DNA of 32,315 nt from Acidimicrobiaceae bacterium (lineage in GTDB: Bacteria > Actinomycetota > Acidimicrobiia > Acidimicrobiales > Ilumatobacteraceae): positions 1-32,315 of the forward strand of contig NZZV01000145.1 of the NCBI GenBank assembly GCA_002698945.1, in the 5' to 3' direction. Shown piece after piece: positions 1 to 7,884 of this stretch. Both the position numbers and the translations under genes were made by a program. The notes beneath the pieces are model-generated. The model did not search any database. It was not told the DNA's origin and saw only the letters and a program-made list of their open reading frames with translations. Numbering within the stretch: position 1 is the stretch's first letter; every line of letters begins with the position of its first letter.

Positions 1-1
1 G

Positions 2-1156
2 GCCGGCTACGGCGACCACACGATCACCCGGATGGGATCTCCGCACGCGCGCGAGTTCTTGCGGGCGTTGACCTCGGCGAGCGGCGCCTACCTGACCTCG
101 ACCGAGGGTGCTTCGGGCTTCCGCGACCTCGGCTACGTCTTCCCGAACGAACGAGGCGCCAACTCGCACCCTCCGCACCCCGACCATCCCGGACACTTCA
201 CGTGTGCCGACTACAGCCAGGTCGGGTCGGCGGCACTGTCGGCCGACGCCGGCGGGCCGTACGAGTTGGCGGAGGGCGGCACCGCGAGTCTCGATGGAAC
301 CGGGTCGAGCGGGGTCGCCGGATTCGGGTGGGAGACGGCCCCGTTCGCGGTCGATGCGGCCACGTCGCCGACGCCGACGATCTCGGCGGCGGGTCTCGAC
401 GACTCGGTGGCCCAGGTGTCGGTCGAGGTCACCGACGGCAACGGGAGCTACGACACGGCAACCGCCGACGTCACCGTCGTCAACGTACCGCCGACCGTCA
501 CGGCATCGGCGCCGACCGTCGCGCTGGTGGGCGACGACGTCGGGCTCAGCGCCTCGTTCACCGATCCGGGAGTGCTCGACACCCACACCATGTCGATCGA
601 CTGGGGCGACGGCGACGATTGCGACCCATCACCCGATTCGGGCTGCACCTTGACGCAACTCGCCGACGGTGGGGAGGTCGGCGGCACCCATGCGTTCGCG
701 ACCGCAGGCACGTACGAGGTGACGGTGACGGTCACCGACGACGACGGCGGTGTCGGCGTCTCACCACCGATCGTCGTCGTCGTCAGCGCGGCCCCCGCTC
801 AGACGGTGGAGAGCTGGACGACGGTCGACCCATGGCCCGTCTCCGACCCGGTGCAGGTGGGAGGAACGTCGTACACGCGGGCGGACGCCATCGCGCTGTT
901 CGACGACGGCCGGAACAACGAGCAGAGCCCGTTCCTGTTCCGCGAACTGGTCGCCGCACTCCTGAACGGCGCCGCCGGAGCCGACACCTCGTGCGTGACG
1001 TCGGCCATCGCCGGCGCCGACGCCTGGCTGGTGGCGAATCCGCCCGGGAGTGGCGTGAAGAAGAACGCTGCTGCCTGGACCGACGACGGTCGGGCGCTGT
1101 ACGAGCAGCTCGCCGCCTACAACGCAGGCGGCTCGTGTGCGCCGCCCCCCGGTTGA
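2..1156 (+). CDS. PKD-domain surface/secreted protein, 5'-truncated by window edge
   Basis: The frame is already open at base 2, before the first ATG at 32, so this is the C-terminal part (about 384 residues) of a longer protein. A PKD-type beta-sandwich begins near the residues SADAGGPYELAEGGTASLDG, and a second one carries the typical WGDGD and THAFATAGTYEVTVTVTDDDG signatures. PKD domains are extracellular spacer or adhesion modules. The last 110 residues form a different, helix-rich, Cys-containing region (FRELVAALLNGAAG, a Cys, then ADAWL), which I tentatively compare with C-terminal modules seen on other actinobacterial surface proteins. The N-terminal function, possibly an enzyme, lies outside the window. 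No sorting signal is seen at the C-terminus. It converges with the citrate synthase gene 52 bp downstream. Confidence is high for a secreted PKD protein and low for a role. Confidence 0.85.
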   Translation, partial: AGYGDHTITRMGSPHAREFLRALTSASGAYLTSTEGASGFRDLGYVFPNERGANSHPPHPDHPGHFTCADYSQVGSAALSADAGGPYELAEGGTASLDGTGSSGVAGFGWETAPFAVDAATSPTPTISAAGLDDSVAQVSVEVTDGNGSYDTATADVTVVNVPPTVTASAPTVALVGDDVGLSASFTDPGVLDTHTMSIDWGDGDDCDPSPDSGCTLTQLADGGEVGGTHAFATAGTYEVTVTVTDDDGGVGVSPPIVVVVSAAPAQTVESWTTVDPWPVSDPVQVGGTSYTRADAIALFDDGRNNEQSPFLFRELVAALLNGAAGADTSCVTSAIAGADAWLVANPPGSGVKKNAAAWTDDGRALYEQLAAYNAGGSCAPPPG

Positions 1157-1167
1157 CCCCGACCACA

Positions 1168-1185
1168 CCCGACATGAACGTCGGG
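1168..1185. terminator. small stem-loop between convergent genes
   Basis: The arms CCCGAC (1168-1173) and GTCGGG (1180-1185) flank a 6-nt loop in the 52-bp gap between two convergent genes. There is no T-tract. It could end either transcript. The right arm also starts a short tandem GTCGGGAGC repeat (1180-1197). Confidence 0.3.
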
Positions 1186-1208
1186 AGCGTCGGGAGCGTC
1201 GGCGTGGC

Positions 1209-2348
1209 TCAGCGGAGCCTCGTCAAGCCACGGAACCGGACCGGACGTTCGGCGGCCTCCTCGTCGTAATGGGCGCCCCACCCCGCGATGCGGGCGACGG
1301 CGAACAGGGGTGCGGTGTGCGGGAGCCCGCCCGCGTGCAGCAAGGCACCGAGTGCGAGGTCGACATTGGGCAAGTGCGCCAGGCGCCGGCCCGCCTCCGC
1401 GACCACGCCGTCGACGGCGTCCGTCGTCGGGCCCGCGCCCGGGACGGCTCGGATCGCATCGAGCAACGGCGCGAACCGCGGATCACCGCGGCGGTAGACG
1501 GAGTGCCCGAAGCCCGGCAGCATCCGACCGGCGTCGAGGTAGGAGGCCACGGTGGCGGACGCTCCGTCTGACTCGGCCCGAGCGATCAACTCGGCGGTCT
1601 CCGCGCTCGCGCCGCTGTGGAGCGGCCCGCCGACCGCCGCCAGCCCGGCGCCGAGCGCCGAGAACGCCCGGGTGCGCACCGAGCAGGCCACCCGAACGGC
1701 CAGCGTGCTGGTGGCGAGTTCGTGGTCGGCGAGCAACACCAGTGCCCCGTCGATCGCCGCCACCAGTTCGGGTGCCGGACGTCGTACGTACGCCTTCGTG
1801 ACGCGGGCCGCCGTCGACCCGCCTCGCGGACCGCCGAGCACGGTCGGAGCGATCGACAGCAGCGCTCGAGCAGCGTCCGCCCCCGTCCCCACGCCGTCGT
1901 CGTGGGCCGCGAGTGCGACGGCTGACAGGGTGAGCGCGTCGACACCGCTCCCGTCGGCGGCACGGACGACGTCGACGCACCGTTCGAGCCCATCCCGGTC
2001 GACACGCCACGTCGGCTCCGCGTCGGGCAGCGCTCCGGTCCACAGCAGCTCCGCCACGCGCTCGAACGAGGTGGTTCGTGCGAGTTCGGCGACGTCGTGA
2101 CCTCGGTAGCGCAGCCTCGTGTCGTCGAGGAGCGTGATCGACGAGCCGATGCGCACGTCGATCGACGGTCGCTCGACCGGTGGTTTCGAACGGCCGCGGC
2201 CGGCGAGTTCCTCGATCTGGTCGCGCGGGTACAACGAGGTCCGTCCGTCGACGGCCGTCTGGCGGTCGATCAGGCCGCGGCTGACATACGCATACAACGT
2301 CGGTTTGCTGATCCCGAGCAACCGGGACGCCTCGTCCGATCCGATCAT
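1209..2348 (-). CDS. citrate synthase-family protein with N-terminal HTH DNA-binding domain
   Basis: This is a 379-aa protein with two parts. Residues 1-50 form a MerR/excisionase-type helix-turn-helix: SDEASRLLGISKPTLYAYVSRGLI, then a wing ending LYPRDQIEEL. Residues about 70-379 form a citrate synthase domain that condenses acetyl-CoA with oxaloacetate or a related 2-oxoacid. The expected catalytic residues are present: His244 (GGPLHSG), His282 (GFGHSVY) and Asp330 (NVDLALGA). The C-terminus is shorter and lacks the usual LIRPxAxYxGP tail. The start ATG at 2348 has GGAGGT 9 nt upstream. A GTG three codons earlier would abut that ribosome site, so it is less likely. It is divergent from a second citrate synthase across a 96-bp gap holding tandem palindromes. 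A role as an autoregulating enzyme or metabolite-sensing regulator is inference. Confidence 0.88.
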   Translation of the reverse strand: MIGSDEASRLLGISKPTLYAYVSRGLIDRQTAVDGRTSLYPRDQIEELAGRGRSKPPVERPSIDVRIGSSITLLDDTRLRYRGHDVAELARTTSFERVAELLWTGALPDAEPTWRVDRDGLERCVDVVRAADGSGVDALTLSAVALAAHDDGVGTGADAARALLSIAPTVLGGPRGGSTAARVTKAYVRRPAPELVAAIDGALVLLADHELATSTLAVRVACSVRTRAFSALGAGLAAVGGPLHSGASAETAELIARAESDGASATVASYLDAGRMLPGFGHSVYRRGDPRFAPLLDAIRAVPGAGPTTDAVDGVVAEAGRRLAHLPNVDLALGALLHAGGLPHTAPLFAVARIAGWGAHYDEEAAERPVRFRGLTRLR

Positions 2349-2388
2349 CGTCGTCACACCTCCATCGTCCCGCGGGTGATGGACCGCG

Positions 2389-2415
2389 TCAACGTTGATC
2401 GGATCAACGTTGATC
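2389..2415. promoter_or_regulatory. tandem palindromic operator candidate
   Basis: TCAACGTTGATC occurs twice as a direct repeat, at 2389-2400 and 2404-2415, with a 15-bp period. Each copy contains the perfect 10-bp palindrome TCAACGTTGA, and the second extends to a 14-bp palindrome (2402-2415). It lies in the divergent gap between the two citrate synthase genes, 30 bp before one start and 41 bp from the other. It is a natural binding site for the HTH-fused citrate synthase, though that assignment is inferred from position only. Confidence 0.6.
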
Positions 2416-2444
2416 AAGGACTGGAGGAGACGGAGACTCGGGGC

Positions 2445-3611
2445 ATGGACTTGATCGACGTACCAGCAGGACTCAACGGGGTCGCCGTGGCCGACACCAC
2501 GATCGGCACCGTCCTCGGCGACGAGGGCTTCTACCACTACCGCGAGTACGACGCCGCCGCGCTCGCTCGCGCCGCGACGTTCGAAGACGTCTGGCACCTG
2601 CTCGACCAGGGTCGCCTGCCCGACGATATGGAGCGCCGAGCGTTCAGCGCCGAACTCGCGACCCGACGTCGGCTGCCCGGCGACCTCGTCCCGCTGATCG
2701 ACGCCGTGGCGTCGATCGGGGGCGCGCCACTCGCCCGGCTCCGCTCGGTGCTGTCGGCGGCGTCCGGACCGCTCGGTCTCGCTCCGCTGCTCGACCTGTC
2801 GGAGTCGGACCGTCGCGATCAGGCGATCGCCGTCGCCGCCGTCGTTCCCGCGATCCTCGGCGCGCTCCACCGATCCGCGAGCGGACTCCCGATGGTCGAA
2901 CCCGACCCGTCACTCGGACACGCGGCGGCCTACCTGCATCAGGTGACCGGCACGAACCCCGAACCGGCGCACGCCCGAGCACTCGAGCAGTACCTGATCC
3001 TGACGATCGACCACGGCTTCAACGCGTCGACGTTCACCGGCCGAGTGGTCGCCTCGACGGGCGCCGACCTCGCCGACGTCGCGTGCGCTGCCATCGGCGC
3101 GCTCGCCGGTCCGCTGCACGGGGGAGCGCCCAGTCGTGCACTCGACGCACTCGACGCGATCGGCACGCCCGAGCGGGCCCCCGACTGGGTGCGGGGCGAG
3201 GTGGCGGCCGGGCGCCGCATCATGGGGTTCGGTCACGCCGTGTACCGGGCCCCCGACCCTCGATCGGCCCTGCTCCGCGAGGTGGCGGGTGAACTCGGCG
3301 GCGAGTTGGTCGAACGCGCCATCGCGATCGAGACCGAGGTCCTCACGACCCTTGCCGAGTTGAAGCCCGATCGCCCGTTGCCGAGCAATGTCGAGTTCTA
3401 CGCCGGCGTGATCATGGAGACGGTCGGCCTGCCCCGGGAGATGTTCACACCGACCTTCGCCGTCAGCCGGACCGTCGGATGGGTGACCCACGCCCTCGAG
3501 CAGGCGGCGAGCGGCAAGCTCATCCGTCCCGCCGCCCGCTACGTCGGACCCGCGCCACGGCGGGACGCGGCACAGGTCGGTCCGGTCCCCGCCACCGATC
3601 CCGTCCGGTGA
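2445..3611 (+). CDS. citrate synthase (second, divergent paralogue)
   Basis: This 388-aa enzyme is of normal citrate synthase size with no DNA-binding domain. It is expected to make citrate (or methylcitrate) from acetyl-CoA (or propionyl-CoA) and oxaloacetate in the cytosol. His225 (GPLHGGAP) and His264 (MGFGHAVYRAPDPR) match the two catalytic histidines. The position of the catalytic Asp is Glu317 (NVEFYAG). The C-terminus has the usual FTPTFAVSRTVGWVTHALEQ and LIRPAARYVGP segments that bind the carboxylates. ATG at 2445 is chosen because the protein homology begins there; GGAGGAG lies 15 nt upstream, a rather long spacing. The reading frame stays open further upstream, but that part runs through the operator repeats and the neighbouring gene and is not coding. 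Neighbouring pairs of citrate-synthase-like genes occur in other actinobacteria. Confidence 0.9.
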   Translation: MDLIDVPAGLNGVAVADTTIGTVLGDEGFYHYREYDAAALARAATFEDVWHLLDQGRLPDDMERRAFSAELATRRRLPGDLVPLIDAVASIGGAPLARLRSVLSAASGPLGLAPLLDLSESDRRDQAIAVAAVVPAILGALHRSASGLPMVEPDPSLGHAAAYLHQVTGTNPEPAHARALEQYLILTIDHGFNASTFTGRVVASTGADLADVACAAIGALAGPLHGGAPSRALDALDAIGTPERAPDWVRGEVAAGRRIMGFGHAVYRAPDPRSALLREVAGELGGELVERAIAIETEVLTTLAELKPDRPLPSNVEFYAGVIMETVGLPREMFTPTFAVSRTVGWVTHALEQAASGKLIRPAARYVGPAPRRDAAQVGPVPATDPVR

Positions 3612-3670
3612 GCTGACCCGAGAGCTTCGACCTCGGCGAATCGCCAGCGGGGAATCCCGGGTCGGCCGAT

Positions 3671-3676
3671 TAGCCT
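3671..3676 (+). promoter_or_regulatory. -10 box (TAGCCT) of the gatCAB operon, leaderless type
   Basis: TAGCCT fits the actinobacterial TANNNT -10 pattern and ends 8 nt before the GTG start of gatC. This places the expected transcription start at or next to the start codon. No Shine-Dalgarno sequence is present, which agrees with a leaderless transcript. Confidence 0.5.
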
Positions 3677-3684
3677 CGACAGGC

Positions 3685-3987
3685 GTGTCCGACCGCCTGA
3701 CCCCCGACGTCGTCGCCAAGGTGGCGCGGCTCGCGCGTCTCGACCTCACGCCCGATGAGCTCGACCGCGCGACCGACCAGTTGAGCGACATGCTCGATCA
3801 CTTCGCCGACATCGACAAGCTCGATCTGCGCGACGTCGAGCCGCTCAACTCGCCCTATCCGCTCGTCAATGTGCTCCGTGACGACGTCGAGCAGCCGACC
3901 CTCGATCGCGACGAAGTCTTGGCAGCGGCGCCGAAGAGCGAGGACGGCCGGTTCTGGGTACCGCCGATCCTCGGTGGTGACTCGTGA
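3685..3987 (+). CDS. gatC: Asp-tRNA(Asn)/Glu-tRNA(Gln) amidotransferase subunit C
   Basis: This 100-aa protein is the normal size for GatC. It is the small wrapping subunit that holds GatA and GatB together in the amidotransferase converting mischarged Glu-tRNA(Gln) and Asp-tRNA(Asn) to Gln-tRNA(Gln) and Asn-tRNA(Asn). Family features are visible: VAKVARLARLDLTPDEL at the N-terminus, a central DMLDHFADIDKLD helix, and the VEPLNSPYPLVNVLRDD and FWVPPIL segments near the end. It starts at GTG 3685 with no leader or ribosome site. Its stop overlaps the gatA start by four bases (GTGA), implying translational coupling in a gatC-gatA-gatB operon. Confidence 0.95.
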   Translation: MSDRLTPDVVAKVARLARLDLTPDELDRATDQLSDMLDHFADIDKLDLRDVEPLNSPYPLVNVLRDDVEQPTLDRDEVLAAAPKSEDGRFWVPPILGGDS

Positions 3988-5411
3988 GCGAGTATCCCAC
4001 CGCCCTGCAGATCGCGGAGGGCGTTCGTTCCGGCGATCTCAAGGCGGTCGACGTCGTCGAGCAGCACCTCACCACCATCGCCGACACCGACGGTGAGATC
4101 CACGCCTTCAACCACGTCATGGCCGACGAGGCACGCGAGCGCGCCGCCGCGGTCGACGCCACCGTCGCTGCAGGTGGCGACCCCGGCCCGATGGCGGGTG
4201 TACCGGTCGCCCTCAAGGACAACATGTGCACCCGCGGCGTGCCGACCACCTGCTCGTCGAAGATCCTCGCCGGGTGGCTCCCGCCGTACGACGCCACCGT
4301 CGTGCAGCGTCTCACCGCCGCCGGTGCCGTGTTCGTCGGCAAGACCAACCTCGACGAGTTCGCCATGGGTTCGTCGACCGAGAACTCGGCGTTCGGCCCG
4401 ACCCGTAACCCGCTCGACACCGAGCGCGTACCCGGCGGCTCGTCCGGCGGCTCGGCCGCCGCCGTCGCGGCCGGCTTCGCTCCCGTCTCGCTCGGTTCCG
4501 ACACCGGCGGCTCGATCCGCCAGCCGGCCGCGCTGTGCGGTGTCGTCGGGGTCAAGCCGACCTACGGCCGGGTGAGTCGCCTCGGTCTGATCGCGTTCGG
4601 CAGCAGCCTCGATCAGATCGGGCCGTTCACCCACACGGTGGCCGACGCTGCCCTCACGCTCGAGACCATCTGCGGGCACGATCCGGGTGACTCGACGTCG
4701 ATCCCCGAACCTGCTCCCGAGTTCTCGGCGGTGCTCGACCGCGGCGTCGACGGTCTCCGCATCGGTCGGATCACCGACCTGCCCGAGGGTGCCGACCCCG
4801 ACGTCGTCGCTCGCACCGACGAGGCGTTCGCCGCCCTCGAATCAGCCGGTGCGACGATCGTCGACGTCGAGGTGCCCGCCTTCACCTACGGACTGACGGC
4901 GTACTACCTGATCGCCCCCGCCGAGGCCTCGTCCAACCTCGCACGCTTCGACGGTGTCCGGTACGGCCTCCGGGTCGACGGCGCCGACGTCGAGGAGATG
5001 ATGCGCAACACCCGCACCGCCGGATTCGGCGACGAGGTCAAGCGCCGCATCCTGCTCGGCACCTACGCCCTGTCGGCCGGCTACTACGACGCGTACTACG
5101 GCAAGGCCCTCAAGATCCGCCGGTTGATGGCCGAGGACTTCGCCGCCGCGTACCAGCAGTGCGATGTCCTGCTCACCCCGTCGTCGCCGAGCGTCGCGTT
5201 CCCGTTCGGATCGAAGACCGACGATCCGTTCGCCATGTACCTGTGCGACACCTACACCATCCCGGCCAATCTGACCGGCGACCCGGCGATGAGCGTGCCG
5301 TTCGGTGACGGCGCCGACGATCTGCCCGTCGGCGTTCAGATCATCGCACCGTCGCTCGGTGAGTCGGTCATGTTGCAGGTCGCCGCCGAGCTCGAAAGGA
5401 GTGCGCCGTGA
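3984..5411 (+). CDS. gatA: Asp-tRNA(Asn)/Glu-tRNA(Gln) amidotransferase subunit A (amidase)
   Basis: This 475-aa protein is the glutaminase subunit, which releases ammonia from glutamine and channels it to GatB. It has the amidase-signature fold. The Ser-cisSer-Lys triad is visible as Lys78 (VALKDNM), Ser153 in PGGSSGGSAAA and Ser177 in GSDTGGSIRQPA, with spacing matching GatA. Near the C-terminus are DVLLTPSSPSVAFPFG and LPVGVQIIAP. The start is the GTG that overlaps the gatC stop, and the end overlaps the gatB start in the same GTGA arrangement. Length and motifs are complete. Confidence 0.97.
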   Translation: MSEYPTALQIAEGVRSGDLKAVDVVEQHLTTIADTDGEIHAFNHVMADEARERAAAVDATVAAGGDPGPMAGVPVALKDNMCTRGVPTTCSSKILAGWLPPYDATVVQRLTAAGAVFVGKTNLDEFAMGSSTENSAFGPTRNPLDTERVPGGSSGGSAAAVAAGFAPVSLGSDTGGSIRQPAALCGVVGVKPTYGRVSRLGLIAFGSSLDQIGPFTHTVADAALTLETICGHDPGDSTSIPEPAPEFSAVLDRGVDGLRIGRITDLPEGADPDVVARTDEAFAALESAGATIVDVEVPAFTYGLTAYYLIAPAEASSNLARFDGVRYGLRVDGADVEEMMRNTRTAGFGDEVKRRILLGTYALSAGYYDAYYGKALKIRRLMAEDFAAAYQQCDVLLTPSSPSVAFPFGSKTDDPFAMYLCDTYTIPANLTGDPAMSVPFGDGADDLPVGVQIIAPSLGESVMLQVAAELERSAP

Positions 5412-6874
5412 GCACCGACACCAACGTCACCAGCGAGACCAGCGCAGCACCGTGGGCCTTCGAGGGCTACGAGATGGTCGTCGGGCTCGAGGTCCACGTC
5501 GAACTGGCCACCCGGACCAAGCTGTTCTCGGGTTCGCCGAACCGGTTCGGTGACGAGCCGAACACGAACATCGATCCGGTCACCCTCGGTCTGCCCGGCG
5601 CGCTGCCGGTGCTCAACCGGCAGGCGGTCGAACTGGCGATGAAGATCGGGCTGGCACTCAACTGCACCGTGCAGCCCTGCACCTTCGCCCGCAAGAACTA
5701 CTTCTACCCCGACATGCCCAAGGCGTATCAGATCAGCCAGTACGAGGATCCGCTCAACGTGGACGGGTGGCTCGACCTGCCCGACGGCACCCGGATCGGC
5801 ATCGAACGCGCCCACATGGAGGAGGACGCCGGCAAGACGGTGCACGCGGGTGCGAGCGGCCGCGTCCACGGTGCCGAGCACTCGTTGATCGACCTCAACC
5901 GAGCCGGCGTCCCCTTGGTCGAGATCGTGTCGCGTCCCGACATGCGTTCGCCCGAGCAAGCCCGGCAGTACGTCTCCGAACTGCGAGCGATCCTGCTCGC
6001 CGTCGGCGCCTCCGACGCCAAGATGGAGGAGGGGTCGATGCGTGTCGACGCCAACGTGTCGGTTCGTCGTCCGGGCGGCGAACTCGGCACGCGCTGCGAG
6101 ATCAAGAACGTCAACTCGATCCGCTCGGTCGGCCGGGCCATCGAGTACGAGGCCAAACGACAGATCGTCCTGATCGAGGGCGGCGAAGCCGTCCGTCAGC
6201 AGACGCGACACTGGGACGAGGGCGACGGCAAGACGCACACGCTGCGCGACAAGGAGGACGCCGACGACTACCGGTACTTCCTCGAGCCCGATCTCGTCCC
6301 GCTGGTCCCGGAGCGTTCCTGGGTCGAGGCCGTGCGCTCGTCATTGCCCGTCCTCCCGTCGGCCCGGCGTGTCGCCCTCGCCGAGGCAGCCGGGTCGGCC
6401 CCCGACGACGAGTCGATCGTCACCATCGTCGATCGCGGACAGGACGCCTACGTGTTCGCCGTCGTGGATGCAGGCGGTGATGTCGGACGCGCCGTCGTGC
6501 ACGTGCAGCAGGCCTTCGCCGAGTTCGATGCCGCGCCCCCCGTTCCTGCTGGCGATCTCGCCGCGCTCACGACGCTGGAGACCGGTGGCCAGTTGACGGC
6601 GACCCAGGCGAAGACCGTGCTCGCCGTCTTGGTCGACCGCGGCGGTGGCGATCCGGCGGCGATCGCGGCCGAGCACGGCTTCGAAGCGATGGACACCTCG
6701 GAGCTCGAGGCGATGGTCGACGAGGCGATCGCCGCCCAACCCGACGCCTGGGAGAAGTTCCGCGCCGGGGAGGGCAAGGCGATGGGCGCCCTCGTCGGAC
6801 ACATCATGAAGGCGAGCAAGGGTCAGGCCGACGGCAAGCTCGTCAGCCAGATCCTGCAACAGCGCAAGGGCTGA
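5408..6874 (+). CDS. gatB: Asp-tRNA(Asn)/Glu-tRNA(Gln) amidotransferase subunit B
   Basis: This 488-aa protein is the kinase/transamidase subunit. It binds the mischarged tRNA, phosphorylates the side-chain carboxylate with ATP and replaces it with ammonia. Recognisable blocks are VVGLEVHVELATRTKLFSG at the N-terminus, NPVTLGLPG-like PVTLGLPGALPVLN, the FARKNYFYPDMPKAYQISQY motif, MEEGSMRVDANVSVR, and RCEIKNVNS followed by KTHTLRDKEDADDYRYF. The last 150 residues form the helical GatB/YqeY tail, which contacts the tRNA. The GTG start overlaps the gatA stop. It ends 12 bp from a convergent kinase gene. Confidence 0.97.
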   Translation: MSTDTNVTSETSAAPWAFEGYEMVVGLEVHVELATRTKLFSGSPNRFGDEPNTNIDPVTLGLPGALPVLNRQAVELAMKIGLALNCTVQPCTFARKNYFYPDMPKAYQISQYEDPLNVDGWLDLPDGTRIGIERAHMEEDAGKTVHAGASGRVHGAEHSLIDLNRAGVPLVEIVSRPDMRSPEQARQYVSELRAILLAVGASDAKMEEGSMRVDANVSVRRPGGELGTRCEIKNVNSIRSVGRAIEYEAKRQIVLIEGGEAVRQQTRHWDEGDGKTHTLRDKEDADDYRYFLEPDLVPLVPERSWVEAVRSSLPVLPSARRVALAEAAGSAPDDESIVTIVDRGQDAYVFAVVDAGGDVGRAVVHVQQAFAEFDAAPPVPAGDLAALTTLETGGQLTATQAKTVLAVLVDRGGGDPAAIAAEHGFEAMDTSELEAMVDEAIAAQPDAWEKFRAGEGKAMGALVGHIMKASKGQADGKLVSQILQQRKG

Positions 6875-6886
6875 CACGTCGGCTCG

Positions 6887-7795
6887 TCAGGCCGTGTCGA
6901 CAGCGTCGACGACGTCCACGCCGGCGTCTGCGAAGGCCGCCCGCACGAGTTCGAGGTGGTCGCCGTGGCGGGCGAGTCCGACGATCGACCCGGCGCCGCC
7001 CGGTGTGTTGACGGCGGCGCCGGCGGTGCGGCCGAGCTCGATCAGTCGGCGAGCGGTCGACGAGACCTCACTCACACGGAGCCGCGTCGCGAGCGTCCGA
7101 TGCATGGCGTCGGCGACCAGTCTCGTGTCACCGGCGAGGAGGCCTCGCCGCGCCCGGCCCGCCTGGACACGCCACTCCTCGACCGCGCCGACGACCTCGG
7201 GGTGATCGCCCTCGAAGCGGCGGCGGAGTGACCTCATCGTGGCGGCGATCGGCTCGGTGCTGTCGGAGGTCGACCAGGCCACGAAGAACGGAGCGTCGTC
7301 CGGGATCGGGATCGATTCGCGTCCGTCCGGTCCCAGCGCCAACGCCGTCGACTTCCCGATCGCCTGCACGAGCAGGACCGCCCGTCCCGTCTCGTCGCTC
7401 CCGCCGAGGACGTTCGATGTGATGGCGATCAGTTCGTCGGGGTCGACGGGGCGCGACTCGAACGCAGCCAGGGAACGCAGGGTCGCGATCACGAGTGCGC
7501 TGCCGGCGGCCAGCCCGACGCCGGCCGGGATGTTCGACGACAGCGACAGCTCGACCGGAGGGACCGATCCGAACCGTGCGCTGTAGGCGTCGGCGATGGC
7601 GTCGGCGAGCCCCGGAGGTGTGGCATCCGTCGGGCGGTGGCCGAACGATCCGCCCTCCGCTTCATGGACGGCAGCCATCGCCGTCAGATCGGGAATCGGG
7701 ATCGCGACCGCACCGCCACCGAACTCGTCGGACGGATTCCCCGCGATCGAGACCGCTGCGGCACATGTGCTGACGATCGATCGTCCGGTCGACAC
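6887..7795 (-). CDS. GHMP-family small-molecule kinase (glucuronokinase-like)
   Basis: This is a kinase of about 302 aa. The N-terminal strand plus loop (AAVSIAGNPSDEFGGGAVAI) is the substrate-binding start of the GHMP fold. SSNIPAGVGLAAGSALVIATL is the ATP-binding motif 2, though it reads AAGSA rather than the common GSSSA. GAAVNTPGGAGSIVGL is the C-terminal motif 3. The AGNPSD and SSNIP...GL pattern resembles glucuronokinase and related sugar-1-kinases; the substrate is not proven. GTG 7795 is chosen because GGTAGG lies about 9 nt upstream and the fold starts soon after. ATGs at 7870 and 7846 would place the N-terminus inside a repeat hairpin. It lies downstream of, and in line with, the ABC importer genes, so it may phosphorylate the imported sugar. 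Confidence 0.8.
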   Translation of the reverse strand: MSTGRSIVSTCAAAVSIAGNPSDEFGGGAVAIPIPDLTAMAAVHEAEGGSFGHRPTDATPPGLADAIADAYSARFGSVPPVELSLSSNIPAGVGLAAGSALVIATLRSLAAFESRPVDPDELIAITSNVLGGSDETGRAVLLVQAIGKSTALALGPDGRESIPIPDDAPFFVAWSTSDSTEPIAATMRSLRRRFEGDHPEVVGAVEEWRVQAGRARRGLLAGDTRLVADAMHRTLATRLRVSEVSSTARRLIELGRTAGAAVNTPGGAGSIVGLARHGDHLELVRAAFADAGVDVVDAVDTA

Positions 7796-7827
7796 CGGCC
7801 CATGCCTACCACCCTTTCCCGACCAAG

Positions 7828-7868
7828 GCGTGAACTTGTTGCGCATCCCGAGCGCAACGAGTTCACGC
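7828..7868. repeat. dispersed long hairpin, copy 1
   Basis: The arms at 7828-7844 and 7852-7868 are 17 nt each, pair with a single mismatch (a possible G-U in RNA) and enclose a 7-nt loop. The arms are nearly identical to those of the hairpin at 11384-11430. The element lies just after the stop of the binding-protein gene and before the kinase start, so it could also end or process that transcript. Confidence 0.8.
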
Positions 7869-7884
7869 ATTCGTCGGCGAGCGG

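Noticed and set aside
2349-2870. N-terminal extension of the HTH-citrate synthase
   Set aside because: It would run through the operator repeats and antisense to the second citrate synthase. ATG 2348 has a good ribosome site and begins the HTH.
7796-7870. Upstream ATG starts for the GHMP kinase, and a similar Met start at 11425 for the first permease
   Set aside because: Both fall inside the repeated hairpins. The extra residues are translations of the repeat, and better starts lie downstream.
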